A stretch of DNA of 64,000 nt from Agelas oroides (lineage: Eukaryota; Porifera; Demospongiae; Agelasida; Agelasidae). A program made the translations under genes and the position numbers. The notes beneath the pieces are model-generated. The model saw only the letters and a list, made by a program, of their open reading frames with translations, did no database searches and was not told where the DNA came from. This document shows, piece by piece, positions 45,350 through 57,685 of the stretch; within the stretch, counting starts at the first letter, position 1, and every line of letters begins with the position of its first letter. Where the stretch lies: the NCBI GenBank assembly GCA_949130485.1, contig OX422183.1:14234543-14298542 (forward strand), read 5' to 3'.

Positions 45350-45585
45350 ACCCAATTTCCACAGACCCAGGACTTGCCACTACTGTTAATTGTCTCACTG
45401 CTGGTACTGTTGTTGGTATCTCCACCACCATCTTCCTGGTGTCCTTCTCTGCTGGAGTCCTGCTGGCTGCACTCATCATCTTCTGTTGTATGAGGAGTGG
45501 GCAGCCACACCTTTCCCTCTCAGAGGGGCCAGTGAACACTCTAGAAATGAAGCAGAATCCCTCATATGGTCCTGTGAGACACTAG
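45350..45585 (+). CDS. Gene B, transmembrane and short-tail exon
   Basis: Acceptor TATGCCTACAG. Stalk, helix GTVVGISTTIFLVSFSAGVL and on to FCCMRSG, then a tail with a single motif, NPSYGPV, and stop. Compared with gene A it lacks a block carrying PVYDEV and VAYGPA, leaving one of three tyrosines. Signalling output may differ from A. Confidence 0.88.
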
Positions 45586-46620
45586 CTAGTTTTTGATTGC
45601 TGCACTGATTCTAGTTGGCTCTCAGGAGACCTTTGAACCATGTACATGCCTCTTGGATACTTTTTATCACCAAGAATATTCCGTTCTGCTGTTGTCACTC
45701 ATATACTGACTTCAGTTGTACAGCTAATGCTTGGTTGCCACCATCCCTAATACGGTCAATGTTGGTCTCATCCTATACAGAGAAGCTTTTAAACTCTTAT
45801 ATTACAAAGATAGGAGCTATAAACATCCCAGAATTGCATGCATGCAGCAAAGCAGACGAATTGAATAGCAAGCAACTTCCTGGTTGCCTTGTAGCTGAGA
45901 ACAGTTATATCTGCAAATTACCTGCTGTACAGAGTATCATACTACTGGTTCACCTATACTCCAGTTTTATCTATGATTAAACAACCATTGTGTTGATCAG
46001 GTTACACATTGGGCAATCTAACATTCAAAATCTTCTTTAAACAGCAGCTCTAGAACACTATTTAGTGTCCAACCAAGTCCAAAATCGAGTCCATAATCCA
46101 GTCCATAGTCCAGTCCAGAGTCCAGGTTTTGTACCTACCCGAAGTTTGCAGCTTTACAACTATAGTTGACTGGGATGTTTTTTGGAGGTGTCTGCATGGA
46201 TTGGGGTATATTGTACAAACGCACCATAATTTTTGTGTGTCACTAAAAGTAATGTCATTACTTTAAGCAATGTTACACACTTAAACTTGAATGTTCTTTA
46301 TTAACCTCCACTTATGACGCTCATTACGTGAATCCTCAAAGTAACCAAAAATTTTAAATCAAATTCTGAAAGGGGGGATTCTAATATGAAGTTGTATTAC
46401 AATTTCATCAACCTAAAAGTCAAACCAACACACAGTATAATGCAGCAAGCCATAATACACTAATAGAGTTTCTAGTTACACATGTTGTCCTAGCAATATC
46501 ACATTAAAATGCATACTATCACCTCAAATCCTTTCAGCCTACTAGCAAACCTGGTTCTATTCAATAAAGTTTTGCTATTTGTAAAGTGTAAGATCACAAC
46601 AATTTGAGAAGTGGCTGTTC

Positions 46621-46743
46621 TCAGTCAGTCTGGACAGTGGAATAGAGCACTGGAGCTTCTGGTTCAGGGACCTTGCCACTCGTATCAGGAGCCTCGCCAG
46701 TTGTAGCAGGAGGTTTGGAGAAACTAGGCTGAGCATAATTGAG
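46621..46743 (-). CDS. Gene C2, distal long-tail exon
   Basis: 41 codons with stop, phase 0, acceptor at the end of a (CA)n tract. It contains LNYAQP (ITIM position +3 changed to Pro, so probably lost) and VLYSTV (fits ITIM). Poly(A) signal candidate: TTTATT at about 46293 on the plus strand. Partner exons: 50690, 51375. Confidence 0.82.
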   Translation of the reverse strand, partial: LNYAQPSFSKPPATTGEAPDTSGKVPEPEAPVLYSTVQTD

Positions 46744-46971
46744 CTGTGTGTGTGTGTGTGTGTTTCGGGAGGGGGGGTGAGAAGAGGGGAGGGGGGGAAG
46801 ATAAAAATTAGAAAAATAGATAAGGGTTCAGTAGGGTACTTATCCATCCTCCCACAGGTGTGTCAGACCAAAAATCATTTTTGTTGTTACGCTTAGATGC
46901 CCTTTGGCAGATTATCCACTCCTCTTCCCTACACAAGGGACCTTTAGCAGAATGATTTTGTCTATGACTAG

Positions 46972-47405
46972 GGGGAATGTAGAACATTGTGGGGCGAGCG
47001 TGAGCAAGCGATGCACTACAGCATTGACTGTTATGTAGCAGCACGCCTAGCCCTGTCAGCTTCCCTGCGCCTTGACAAGTGAAGTTCTTTCTGTTTTGCT
47101 GTTTCTGCAGAGCGTCGAGCTCTCTCATATTCTCTTTTTCGCCTCAATCTCTCTTGTCTATCCATAGTTTTACAGTTTAGCTCATTAATGTGCCACGTGC
47201 AACAAGAAATATGCTCTTGACCTCTTACCCATGCCTCGCACCCAGGCCTCGTAGCAGTTGATCTCATAATTTTACAGTTAGCTCTTTAATGCAGGGCGCC
47301 GCTTAAATAGATCATAGAGATATACGGAATCACGTACGTACCATACATATCGAGAATCCACCAGCCAACTCGCTAGTGTGGGGCTCGCTCACGCTCGCCC
47401 CAATT
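46972..47405. mobile_element. Inserted element with GGGGCGAGCGTGAGC ends and STPR-like ORF
   Basis: In C1 the sequence TCTATGATTACCTGTCCC is continuous (about 5098-5115); in C2 it is split by this element, giving a clean empty site. The ends match the element at 11250-11997. It contains the ORF at 47031-47267. Possibly Helitron/Helentron-like, not proven. Confidence 0.7.
47031..47267 (-). CDS. STPR-repeat-like fragment inside the element
   Basis: 78 codons. The C-terminal half has about one and a half repeats of the Arg-rich form RLRRKREYERARRSAETAKQ, then LSRRREADRARRA. This resembles the 23-residue STPR motif, a nucleic-acid binding repeat often seen in transposon-encoded proteins. Probably a relic of the parent element's protein, not a host gene. 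Confidence 0.5.
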   Translation of the reverse strand: MRSTATRPGCEAWVRGQEHISCCTWHINELNCKTMDRQERLRRKREYERARRSAETAKQKELHLSRRREADRARRAAT

Positions 47406-47479
47406 ACCTGTCCCGTAAACTTGGATGCCACAGCTGTAATCTTTTTAGCATGCTGATCATAAGGGGACTTCCACTATCC

Positions 47480-49420
47480 ACAAATTTTCGTTGATATTAG
47501 ACTAAGCTGTGGGGTTTGGCCCCTTTAATTTCCTGACCAACACGCTAGCTGCAGATAGTGGCAGGACCGCTCACTGAGTACGAGTCCAGCGTTGACATGG
47601 GTGTTGAAGATTCTTTTAGTAAAAATGACAGTTCTACTAAAGTCAGGAGGATATTTTCAGACAGGCACTGGATGCTTCTCATATATGTCTCTTTAGTTTT
47701 CTCTCTTCATAGTTTTTCTTACTTGTGACTGTCTCCAAATGAGGCCCACTAGCTAGGTACCACTAATTGTGTGGTGTTAACCACAGTACAAGTTGTGTTA
47801 TACTGAATGCGACTTGTATGACAGTCCATGACTTTATAGGACACACGCAGTGCATGCCCAATGCATCCCCACATCCTTTTACCATGTCAGATCGATACCA
47901 ATTATCAACTGCCCATACATTTTCGGCCAGTAACAAGATTCAGCTTGAAAGGAGATAAATACTACCAAATATCTCATACCATTTTGTTATCCTAGTACCT
48001 GACATTTTGTCAATAACTGGCAATTTATGCTGATCGAGGCACGGGTCCAGTGAGAAACTGATCTCGTTCAAAGTAAATGAAATCAGACCATCTATATAGG
48101 CAACTGATGCAACTGTATGTATTTGTGGCTGAATATTGCCTTAAGACTAATTTTGCTCTGGATTTTGGCAAAAATACAGCATTTTGTTGTTGCTACAGTC
48201 ATGTAAGTTTGGGTTCTCCAAAATCAAAGGTAATACCACACTACAGCACTCATATCAACCTAAACTGCAGTAGTCTTGAGACTGCATTCACTTGAATGGG
48301 CGGCTAGTATGTCCACCCCCATGTGATGAAATTGTGTCCACATTTTATGTCACACGTGATAAATGTACCTGGCTTTCCCCTCCACGTACCTTACTGCAAG
48401 GAAAGCCTGGGAATAAGCTATCTATATTGCTACTAAGTGCTCTAGCTAAAGCTTACACAAGATCCCAGTCCCATAATACAAAGTTTACATTTCTGAAACC
48501 ACAGATCTCCAAAATACACTGGAGTCAGAATTATGACTCACAGTGGTTGCCTGGTAACAACTGTGCAAACCCTAAACCCCTACTGACTATGAATATCATT
48601 TAGCAAACACACCCTGCACACAGTAACTCCATTTATAGTCATGTGAGGTTAGTGTGGTATGTTAGACTTAATTTAAAATGTAACCAAAAATATCATACAT
48701 TGTGTGGCAAACTATAGGCTGTATAGAGCGGGAAGGCCTAGGAATGAGGCTAGGTAGGTAGTCTACACATTCTTGTGCTGAGAACCAGCAACTAGTGAGA
48801 GCTCAAGGTTAGGCTAGTGCTATGTGATTCCATACAAACTGCCATAGTGGCCCATAGGGAAAGGATCAAGTTGATTGTTTGAAACAAAACATGCCATATG
48901 ACCAGGTTAATCTCAATGTGCAGAATGTCTTAGGGCATTCACATCTTGAGCTCACCTGTCAAGCAGTATTCAGTGAACGAGTTTTGCATGAAACAAACAA
49001 GGGCAGCATTCCATTACATCATCATTTGTCCTACTTGCTACATTCAGCACATTATGTGCAATCAAGTACTAGCTTCCAACCTCCTTTGATCCATGTGGAC
49101 AGTATTTCCTAATGACTACATGTATCTTGGAGGCACACCAAGTTTGTGCATACAGAGTGATAGGCATGCAAAGCATGGCTGAGACAATGCCATGCAATGG
49201 GCATTGGGGTGAGAGGCATGGTAGTAGTGAGCAATGTCAGTAACAGACATGGCCATATATGGAAGTGCTTTTTTATAGCTCAACAGACCTCTAAAAATAG
49301 CACATGTATCTCACTCAGCATGTTTATATAGCAAAGCAAAACACTGCCATGGCAGATAATATACTTGCCTTATAAGGTAAACACTGCCTTGTGTATCCTG
49401 TCAAATGACCTACTCCATAT
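47480..49420. other. C2 intron, duplicate of 5190-7150
   Basis: Collinear with C1 intron; no conserved ORF. About 47790-47990 is extra here. Confidence 0.65.
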
Positions 49421-49424
49421 GGTA

Positions 49425-49660
49425 TCAGAGAGTCACTAGACTCTATGTAGGGATGGCACGGATGTACAATATATGCAATACTTAAGCAAAAGCCATATAA
49501 CTTCACCACAAATAGCTTATTTAAGTGTCCAGCCTTCCTCTTTGAGTGTGTTTATGATCAGCAAGACTCACATAAGTGCCCAAAAGCCACGCAGAAGACA
49601 GCTAAACGCAAAAGTGTGCGATAGCGAAAGTGCCATTTTTGTTATTCTTTCTTTCTGTCA
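49425..49660. repeat. Dispersed 240-bp repeat, CpG-depleted copy
   Basis: Matches 26855-27102. Several CpGs there are TpG or CpA here, the mark of methylation decay. C1 has no copy at this place, so it inserted after the duplication. Confidence 0.8.
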
Positions 49661-49811
49661 GGGCTGTAGACATACACATGTACTGAACAAGTCTGTTACT
49701 CAGTGAGAGCACAGGAGTGACTTGATTTTACACAAGTGTATTTTCATGCAGCCCTGAAAGTGATGCTTTCTTAATTAAGCCTGTAGCCCTACAGCAGTTT
49801 ACAAAACCCAC

Positions 49812-49836
49812 GGGGGGGGGGGGGGGGGGGGGGGGG
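49812..49836. repeat. Poly(G) run
   Basis: About 25 G after CCCAC; length may be unreliable. Confidence 0.9.
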
Positions 49837-50364
49837 AATAGTATATATGTACCACCCTCTTATTGACTTTGATCTGCCCACTGCTTACAAAGCCCCATTT
49901 GTGTACTTTCACAACTGTTGGCAAACAAGGCATTAGGCCTTATTAGTGGTCTGAAGCCATTTCCTTCTTGTGCAACACAAGAGGAAACTAGATATGCTAT
50001 TGACCACTTCACCTTAGAGCCACTTACCTGAACACATTCAGAAATAGTTAGTCTACACTAGGCATTGTCCTGGTATGTTTTGTATTGGTGTTGCACAGTC
50101 AGACTCCAGCGAGAGTTTGGCTGTATGACTTTATATAGTGCTTTTACATGTGACATCATCACTTTTGAAAATATGACGAAAAACAGAGAACCTGTGCCAT
50201 GTTGGTGTACAAGGAAGTAGTAGCTTCTTAACGCTTCTAAGGTGATCTTGACAAACGGAGAGATATACTCATGATGCATCTAGTATGTGTTAAATTGGAC
50301 AAATACCACCTCTACTTTGCAAGCAAAACAGCTGCATGAACACTTACCTGTGGGGATTTTGATC

Positions 50365-50630
50365 GATACTGCATATGTGGCAGTCCCGGATAGAAATCGA
50401 ATATTATTCCGTTGTGTATTTCGCGCGCATGACCGAGTTTGACGCGCTGTAGCACTAAGCATCCACTAGGGGTGGGGCTCATACACTTCGTAGATGTATC
50501 AGATATTCATGCATTTACATAGCCCCCACCCTTAGCGGAAGTTCAGCGCTATAGCGCATCAAACTCGGTGATGCGCTCAAAATACGAATAATATTCGATT
50601 TCTATCCGGGACTGCCACATATACTGTCAA
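50365..50630. mobile_element. Foldback element, TGGCAGTCCCGGATAGAAAT arms
   Basis: Left arm about 50371-50470, right arm about 50515-50630, inverted and imperfect; each contains ACCGAGTTTGACGCGC-like sequence. Missing from C1 intron at the matching place, so younger than the duplication. It lies 60 bp from exon 50690-50782. Confidence 0.85.
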
Positions 50631-50689
50631 TGACAGACTGTACCTGGTTCAATATCTACTGTTCATTGAAGGTCTAGTGTTACACTTAC

Positions 50690-51058
<369 letters not shown>

Positions 51059-51374
51059 ATGGGAGGGGGAAATTAATGAATGTAGAGACTTTCTCTTTGT
51101 ACTCAAGACTTGGGTAAGCTTCGGCTATATAGGTATGTTATGTGGGGCAAACACATTCACCTCCTCCCTTGGTCATACGAACCCTTTTTCAAAATTAAGT
51201 TGCAATGTTATTTGTGGACACCAGAGACACATATCTCTATCTATGGAACAAGTATGTCGAGTGTCATTACACTGTTATATATAGGTATAGGTGTTGAAGA
51301 ATTGCAGCCAACAAGTAGTTTTCAACAGAAACAAATAGTTTGACCCAGGCCAGGTTTGGGGCGGAATTTAGTAC

Positions 51375-51423
51375 CTGCTTATCTGTGTCAGCATCAGGAG
51401 GTGGTGGGGCTTGTTCTGATATC
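51375..51423 (-). CDS. Gene C2, long-tail linking exon
   Basis: 49 nt, acceptor GTCCACTGTAG, donor CAG followed by GTACTA; phase 2 in, 0 out. It encodes ISEQAPPPPDADTDKQ, Pro-rich. It accepts the same phase as the short-tail exon 52433-52556, so the two are alternatives after the microexon. Confidence 0.72.
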
Positions 51424-51570
51424 CTACAGTGGACAAACAAGTAACAGATGAATAAAAGTGCACTGTGATCTGGTAATCCAAATACTGCATGTTTGGTCTT
51501 TGGGAGCGTTCATAAGATCTCCCTCACATAATAATATAATAGCTACCTATGTAGTTCAGATGTGTCAGAT

Positions 51571-51890
51571 CTAGCCTCGTTCCCAGGCCTTCCCACTGTC
51601 CAGTTTTTGATCACTTGCAGCATGCAAAACTGGAGGAGGTCCATTTTATCGCGTGAATGATGTCAGTGTCTACCCAGGTAGACAGAGGGGGGGAGGGGTC
51701 CCTCATTGAAAGAACGAGCTTGAGGGCATATTTGTAGTTTCTGCCCCAAGCGGTGGAATTTTGAACGTTCACGAAGCGAAAAACGTACTGCTCCTGGTTC
51801 AAAACGAAGAACATGTGTGCAAAATGCATTCTTTCGATTGGGGACCCTCCCCCCTTCTGGGGAAGGCCTGGGAATGAGGTTATGTTAGAT
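51571..51890. mobile_element. Element with TAGCCTCGTTCCCAGGCC ends
   Basis: Left end TAGCCTCGTTCCCAGGCCTT, right end GGAAGGCCTGGGAATGAGG. Absent from C1 intron at the matching place. Confidence 0.75.
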
Positions 51891-52432
51891 CGTACACTAA
51901 ACGGGCGACCAATATTTGGACACCACCAATAATCGGAGAGGGAAATTAGTCACACAGATATACAGTTATATATACCATGGAAACAAACGCCCAGTTCACG
52001 TATCTGACAGCTAAAAAGTGGAACTTGAGCACCAATTCTCCCTTGCAATAGAGAAGATTAGTGTAACTCTCTGAAACAGCTAGAAACATGTATTTTCGGA
52101 CTCCTTCTATGAAGGAACTCTTGACAAGATTTGTGAGCTGGTATAACCAAGTTTCTACGTGGCTTAGTATCTGTGTATGCCTATCCAGTTGTTGGTGGTG
52201 TCGGAGTATTAATCACTTACTCTACTTTCAGATTTGCAGCTTTGTAGCATTGCAAAAAAATAATAAACAAATACAGCCTTACAACATTCATATACCTGTG
52301 CATTGTGGTTGCTATTTCCACATACACACAATTTACACATTTTAAACCTCCTAATAAACCCACAAAGATTGGTACAAACTAGCACTTTGTCTTTCCATTC
52401 AGTCTACAGTTATAAACTGTTTCTTCTTATCA

Positions 52433-52556
52433 TTAGTTCCGTTTCACTGGTGCATATGCCACATTTTCTTCCAGTTCAATCTTCTGGGCCTCCACCTCAT
52501 CATACGCTGAGGCCACCTGCTGCTGTTCTTTCACAGGCTTAGAACTCTTGTTCAAC
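52433..52556 (-). CDS. Gene C2, alternative short-tail terminal exon
   Basis: Phase 2 in after GTCTGTATCAACAG. It encodes LNKSSKPVKEQQQ, then SAYDEV and VAYAPV, both fitting ITIM, then stop at 52433-52435. This is the intact form of C1 exon 9501-9717, though lacking a Pro/Gly segment present there. Confidence 0.8.
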
Positions 52557-52732
52557 CTGTTGATACAGACAGTGACCCACATAGCCTCAGCAATAAATGC
52601 CACAATGGAGTGCGCAGACAATAGGTGCAATGGTTAAATCCTGTTTATCCTTACTGAACAGGTACTCTCCTGCCACAGTGAGACCATGGATGTACGTACG
52701 GTAGACATGTATAGTTTTGTATAAGTCTATAC

Positions 52733-52995
52733 AAGAGCACGTAAGAACGGGCGGCTAGAGTAAGAGCGTGTAACTACGTAAAATTCGAAACCGGACGGAA
52801 TTTACCGCCAGTACTAAAAATAGTAACACGCACTGCGCACGCTGCGTTGACATAAGCCCTTATGCATTGTTGCTAAGTGCACACGTGACTGGATGTTCTA
52901 TTTTTAGTACGGTTCAATAATTTTTCCCGGACTACGGGCTTCTATTGGAGTTACACGCTCTTACTCTAGCCGCCCGTTCTTATGCGCTCTTGGTC
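52733..52995. mobile_element. Foldback MITE, CAAGAGCACGTAAGAACGGG ends
   Basis: Arms of about 43 bp at 52733-52780 and 52950-52992, inverted, with GGCGGCTAGAGTAAGAGCGT in each. Inside, TATTTTTAGTACGGTT also pairs with ACTAAAAATA. Absent from C1. Confidence 0.88.
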
Positions 52996-53875
52996 TATAG
53001 TATAGTGCGCAGAGTGACAACATGTGCACTTGTCCCTTAACCCTTGTTACTCCTATAATAACAGTAACAGGTGGGCACCAATTTTCCCCCATATGTTCTC
53101 TGGCTCTCCTCCTTAGCAAGGAGAGCTTGGGATAGTTGGGAATGAGGCTACCCCATATGCTCAGAGGAAGTTTTAGTGATTATACATACCACAGGAAGTT
53201 GTAATCTACTTTTTTTACAGTACAAGCTACTTTGTGTGTATCAGAGGGAACAATAACAACAAGGACCACACAATGAATTAGAAGAACATGACACTTGTAG
53301 CATGATAGCCATACGCATTTATCATAAATCCCTGGCTACATAATGTGAAACTGCAGCCACAGAAAGTTGTTGGCGTGAGTCATAGCCAGTGACTAAAATG
53401 ACTAAGCTCCAAGGATCCATGCAGACACAAAATCTATGTACAGGGCTCAATTTCCCTTAATCAGAATGCACTTGAATCTCAGAGTTGCATACAGGCATTT
53501 CAGCATTTCAAAAGCTTATAGGGAGACTAAAGACCAGGCTATATATAGTGCTCTTTTGATCATAACAGCTGTAGCCATTTAAAATCCATACTATGCAGAA
53601 CAAAGTCTTCACATATAAGCTCCTTTGTGTCAAATAGCTGCTTACTGAGTGCCTTCAGACTTACTGCTTTTTGTAACTAGTCTCTTAGTACTAGTCTCTA
53701 GGTTGAGTCAATGTCAATTTTCCAAGTGCCAAGTTGGTCAAAAAATAACATTTCGAGTAGCTGTGTTTGACAGTTTGTCCTCCAGTTTTTTGGTCAAAAC
53801 TAAAAGAGTCAAAATTTAGTCAGAAGCTACAGGGCATAGAACTGTGATTTTCCACAGCAAATAAAAGTGCTTTGC

Positions 53876-54524
53876 TACCGTATTCACTCCAATTTATGGA
53901 ATAATTGTATTGGCGACCGTTCCACGTTAATTAGAATGTGTTAAAAATCGCTTCCCTTCGCGTTCAAATAAGTTTTTGCACGTCTCAAAAGCAGTTAAAC
54001 AGCTACTGAAAAAAGCGATTTGTAACGATGTCAACGCCCCGGATAACACAGAAATCTCTCCTAGCTTACGCTGTGGAGACTCCCAGGGGTGAACATTCAT
54101 CGCTGCAATCAAGGAGATAGTTGCCAGCTGTGAACTGTGGCCCTGGTCGACCGACAGATTCACCATGGCCGTTGTTATATGCAGCATTGATAACAGCAAT
54201 ATCACTGTTGGCCATCTATCTAGAGAATTCAGCCGCTTACTCTGGCATTTTCTGACTCGCGGAGGAGAAATGAATGCAGAAGGCGACAGCGCTTGCCACT
54301 CATTCAAGGCGGATTGAAGATTCCCTGCTACATAATGCACCATGGGAAGAAGTTGGTGGTACGAGTGAGCATTATAGCAGGAGAAATAAAACTGAGTAGA
54401 ACTTGCCTGTTCAAGTGATTAGAATGGCTATTTATTTCAAAAATTCATTTGTTCCATTAATTAGAGTGAATTAAAGTTTTGCATTCCAATAATTAGAACG
54501 TAACAAAGCAAATACAGTATATTT
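53876..54524. mobile_element. MITE with TACCGTATT ends and 138-codon ORF
   Basis: The left end TACCGTATTCACTCCAAT and the right end, read inverted as TACTGTATTTGC...CTAATTATTGGAA, are similar. A minus-strand ORF at 53927-54343 fills the centre; it matches no family I know and may be chance or a captured fragment. Confidence 0.55.
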
Positions 54525-55770
54525 GATGCAAATTTAGTAGCGGTAGGAATTTATTGGGCATATACATGTAGCTGTTAGTCTGAAATATTAATATCATTAT
54601 AAAACAGCATGTGCAGCTTGTGCTGAATCACCTACTGCTGAATAAGACAGTAGGGAATTTCCCAGGGTTTCCCCCATCCTTCATACCCTGAACATCATGT
54701 TATGACTGAGCAGATCAAGGATTTAGACAGTGGGAAAAGCTCTGGCTTCAGATAGTTATTGAAAGCCAGTGGCTTTTTGGAATACAATAATATAAGTCCC
54801 TCCTTACTCTCATTCACACACCTCATCTAGTGTGTATATTGCTCGGATAATGGAAACTGGATAAAAGCGAGCCACATGGAGTTGTTGTTTTAGGCCAGAA
54901 ACGAGACAAAAACCAGTAACTAAACCCTTCTGCACTCAACGTTATTCACTTTGGAAAACTGGGCTGTGCTCAAAAGTATCTCAAGCTTTGCCCTCAATCA
55001 CTTCTCAGGTAGCCAACTTTTCACAGGCCATAGTACATAGAAAGACATGACTATTATGTATATAGGTTTTGTTGATTACACGCTGAACTTCAATTTAGAG
55101 GTCCTTGAATTTGGAAATTGGTTTTGCTCAAGCATCTCGTCCTTGACCGTTTCTCAGGCAACTTTTCATATTCATACATGCAGCTCTCATAGGAGTGTTA
55201 CAATCTAAACTGGCTGAGTAGGGTTCGCATATACATAAGCACATGACTATACTGACATTGGTGGAAACTACAAAAACTATGACTCAAGACCGTTCATTGT
55301 GTACTCCATAAGAGCTCAACGACACCATAGTCATTAGTCATATATTGCCATAGCAATGAGCACATACAGTAGTGTTCACATAAGGGCTCAAAGGTTTTCA
55401 ATAAGTCAAAAGGTCAAAGATCAACAAAGCATTTTACATTGTCTCGATTTCATTGAGTCCCTCAAACATGTATAGACGTGCATTGTAATGGCTTCACTAT
55501 GGGCAGACTGTCCATGCTACATATTTAATACACAAATCATAAAGGACATGTTACCACTTCAAATGCAAAAGCTGCGTGGGCAAGAATTTAATATAACACA
55601 GCACAAAGCTTTGAGATCGCATCCAAGCACCCTATTCAGTAGCACACAATTATTTTGCTCTTTAACAGAACAAAGAATTGTGCCCACGCTCTCATACAAT
55701 ACACATGCTGCACTTGCTATTTGAATGAATAACCAGTTACAAACAAACATACACAAGGATGGCAACTTAC

Positions 55771-55801
55771 TTCAGTTGAAGATCTGCTGTATCTTTCTCT
55801 T
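55771..55801 (-). CDS. Gene C2, juxtamembrane microexon (31 nt)
   Basis: Acceptor TTGAACTTTTCCAG, donor GTAAGTTG, phase 1 in and 2 out. It encodes about EKDTADLQL. Six bases longer than in C1 with phases kept. It links the membrane exon to either tail. Confidence 0.75.
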
Positions 55802-55961
55802 CTGGAAAAGTTCAATGAAACAGAAAGTTAAGATGCAAACATTATGTACAAATTATGGTACACATCTTTAGAAATTATGCCATGGATTGTTTTTCTGAAT
55901 TTATGTTTGCACTGCAAACCGGAAAGCTTCCTTTGCCAAGACAGACCTACAGGAGTCTAGC

Positions 55962-56440
55962 AGCATACCGCATAGCTAGAAATTTTCGAGGACTAAAATT
56001 TTCTCGGTTTTCGCGGATTCGCATCACACCTCGAAATTTTCACCCTTGAAAATTTTACCCTCGGCCCTCAAAATTTTTTGCATTGTAACACCTGCTACTT
56101 GAGCTGACACGCCAGCTGTTTCAGTGTTAATCGCCATGGCTCTTTACCGATACTTTCAAACCTCCAACAAATCAACGACGCTACCTGATCACCATGGTCC
56201 TCTCTCTTGATTGCTGCCTTCATCCTCCGTAGCATTGGCAAACAAGAAAGTGAAAGATTTGTGGAAGAATGAAGAGTGTACTGCGGGAAGAAAAAGAACT
56301 CGATACTTGAAGATTTCTCAGGAATTGAAGGCAGAAATCGGCAGGCGGGCAGCATCCTCGAAAATTAAATCGCGAAAAGTTTGCCGAAGGGCTATTCGCG
56401 AAAATTTTAATCCTCAAAAATTTCTAGCTATACGGTATAT
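55962..56440. mobile_element. MITE with TACCGYATAGCTAGAAATTT ends
   Basis: Left ATACCGCATAGCTAGAAATT, right AATTTCTAGCTATACGGTAT; TA flanks. Inside, CGAAAATTTT words recur on both strands. Absent from C1 intron (about 14880). Confidence 0.88.
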
Positions 56441-56529
56441 GGCCCCAAAGTTACCTCAACTGTGTTCTCAGAGTATTTTAATTTTCTTGGGCCAATTCTC
56501 CTCATACCAGGGCCCCATCTGCTATGCAC

Positions 56530-56606
56530 CTAGCCTCGTTCCCAGGCCCTGCGCGTTCGTCGCTTGCAGTACGAAATTCGCGCAGAGGGCCTGGGAACGA
56601 GGCTAC
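56530..56606. mobile_element. Hairpin MITE, TAGCCTCGTTCCCAGG family
   Basis: A 77-bp palindrome, TAGCCTCGTTCCCAGGCCCT outward, with TGCAGTACG near the loop. Absent from the C1 copy. Confidence 0.88.
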
Positions 56607-57345
56607 TATGCACCTACTTAGAGGAGGCAGGATATATATGACGTTACACTGTATAGCAACAATTAGTGTGCTCTGACGACATTCCAAGGGCAAGAATCTT
56701 GGATACAGGCTGCTCTACAGACAAAGTAACAATGGGTGCTAGGGTTTTAATATATCTGGCTAGTCAAAATTGGTTATTATGACTAAGCTTGTAATTTGTT
56801 TGTTCAATGCTAGGTGAGTCACAAGAGGCAAATTTGTCTGCCAGACATCTCCAGCTTTGTTGAAAACCTCATGTGCCAATCACACCCATCACACACATCA
56901 CACCTACCGCGTCCATCACACCTATTGTGCACCCACCGCACCCATTGCAACTTTGTCTATAGAGCCGTTCTTGTATCCACAATTCTTGACTTCGGAATGT
57001 AAGTTAATTGTTACTATCATGTGATCATGTCCTTCCTCCCCTGGCACCTACCCACTATTCAGACCAAAGCCTTTATCAGGAGTGCTTTTATCACCACTAG
57101 ATCAGTTGCTCAACACACAAATTTTAGGCGATGAGTCATAGGTGCATACGTAAAGTACATACATGTGTACTGAACGAGGAGAGAGCCAAAATCACGCACA
57201 AAACCATGCACACTATGTCATGGGCCACGGGATTAAATCTTTCAGGCTCTCTCCTGCTTTTCTGGGGAGGAGTCTGGGTACGAGGCTACATACATATATA
57301 CTGAACATGTGCTACAATAGTACATGTAGCAGCGGTCACACTTAC

Positions 57346-57570
57346 TGGGTGAGTTCTTTGCCTTCCTCCAAATCAAATATGCTACGATGATAATGATCAG
57401 GACGATGAGAACTGCACCAATAAGTCCACCTATCACTCCTCCTGCAATAGCCCCTGCTGATACACCTCCAACATCACCAGGGGAACCTGTTGTTGTTGGA
57501 GGCTGTGTCTGAGTTGGTGGTTGAGTTGGTGCTTGAGATGGTGATTGGGTTGGTGTTGGAGATGATGTAG
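57346..57570 (-). CDS. Gene C2, mucin-like stalk and transmembrane exon
   Basis: Phase 1 to 1, acceptor CACTCTCTACAG, donor GTAAGTGTG. Repeated PTQ-type Thr/Pro/Gln stalk, then GAIAGGVIGGLIGAVLIVLI and the stop-transfer WRKAKNSP. Gly-x-x-x-Gly spacing in the helix suggests helix packing. Intact, unlike C1. Confidence 0.9.
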
Positions 57571-57685
57571 CTGTAGAGAGTGACATACACCTTAATCGCT
57601 CCCATTACAGAGAATGTGACATACTTAGTTTTTAGTTTTCATAGAACTATATACAATTAGCTTATGGTAAGACTTCCAATTAGAC

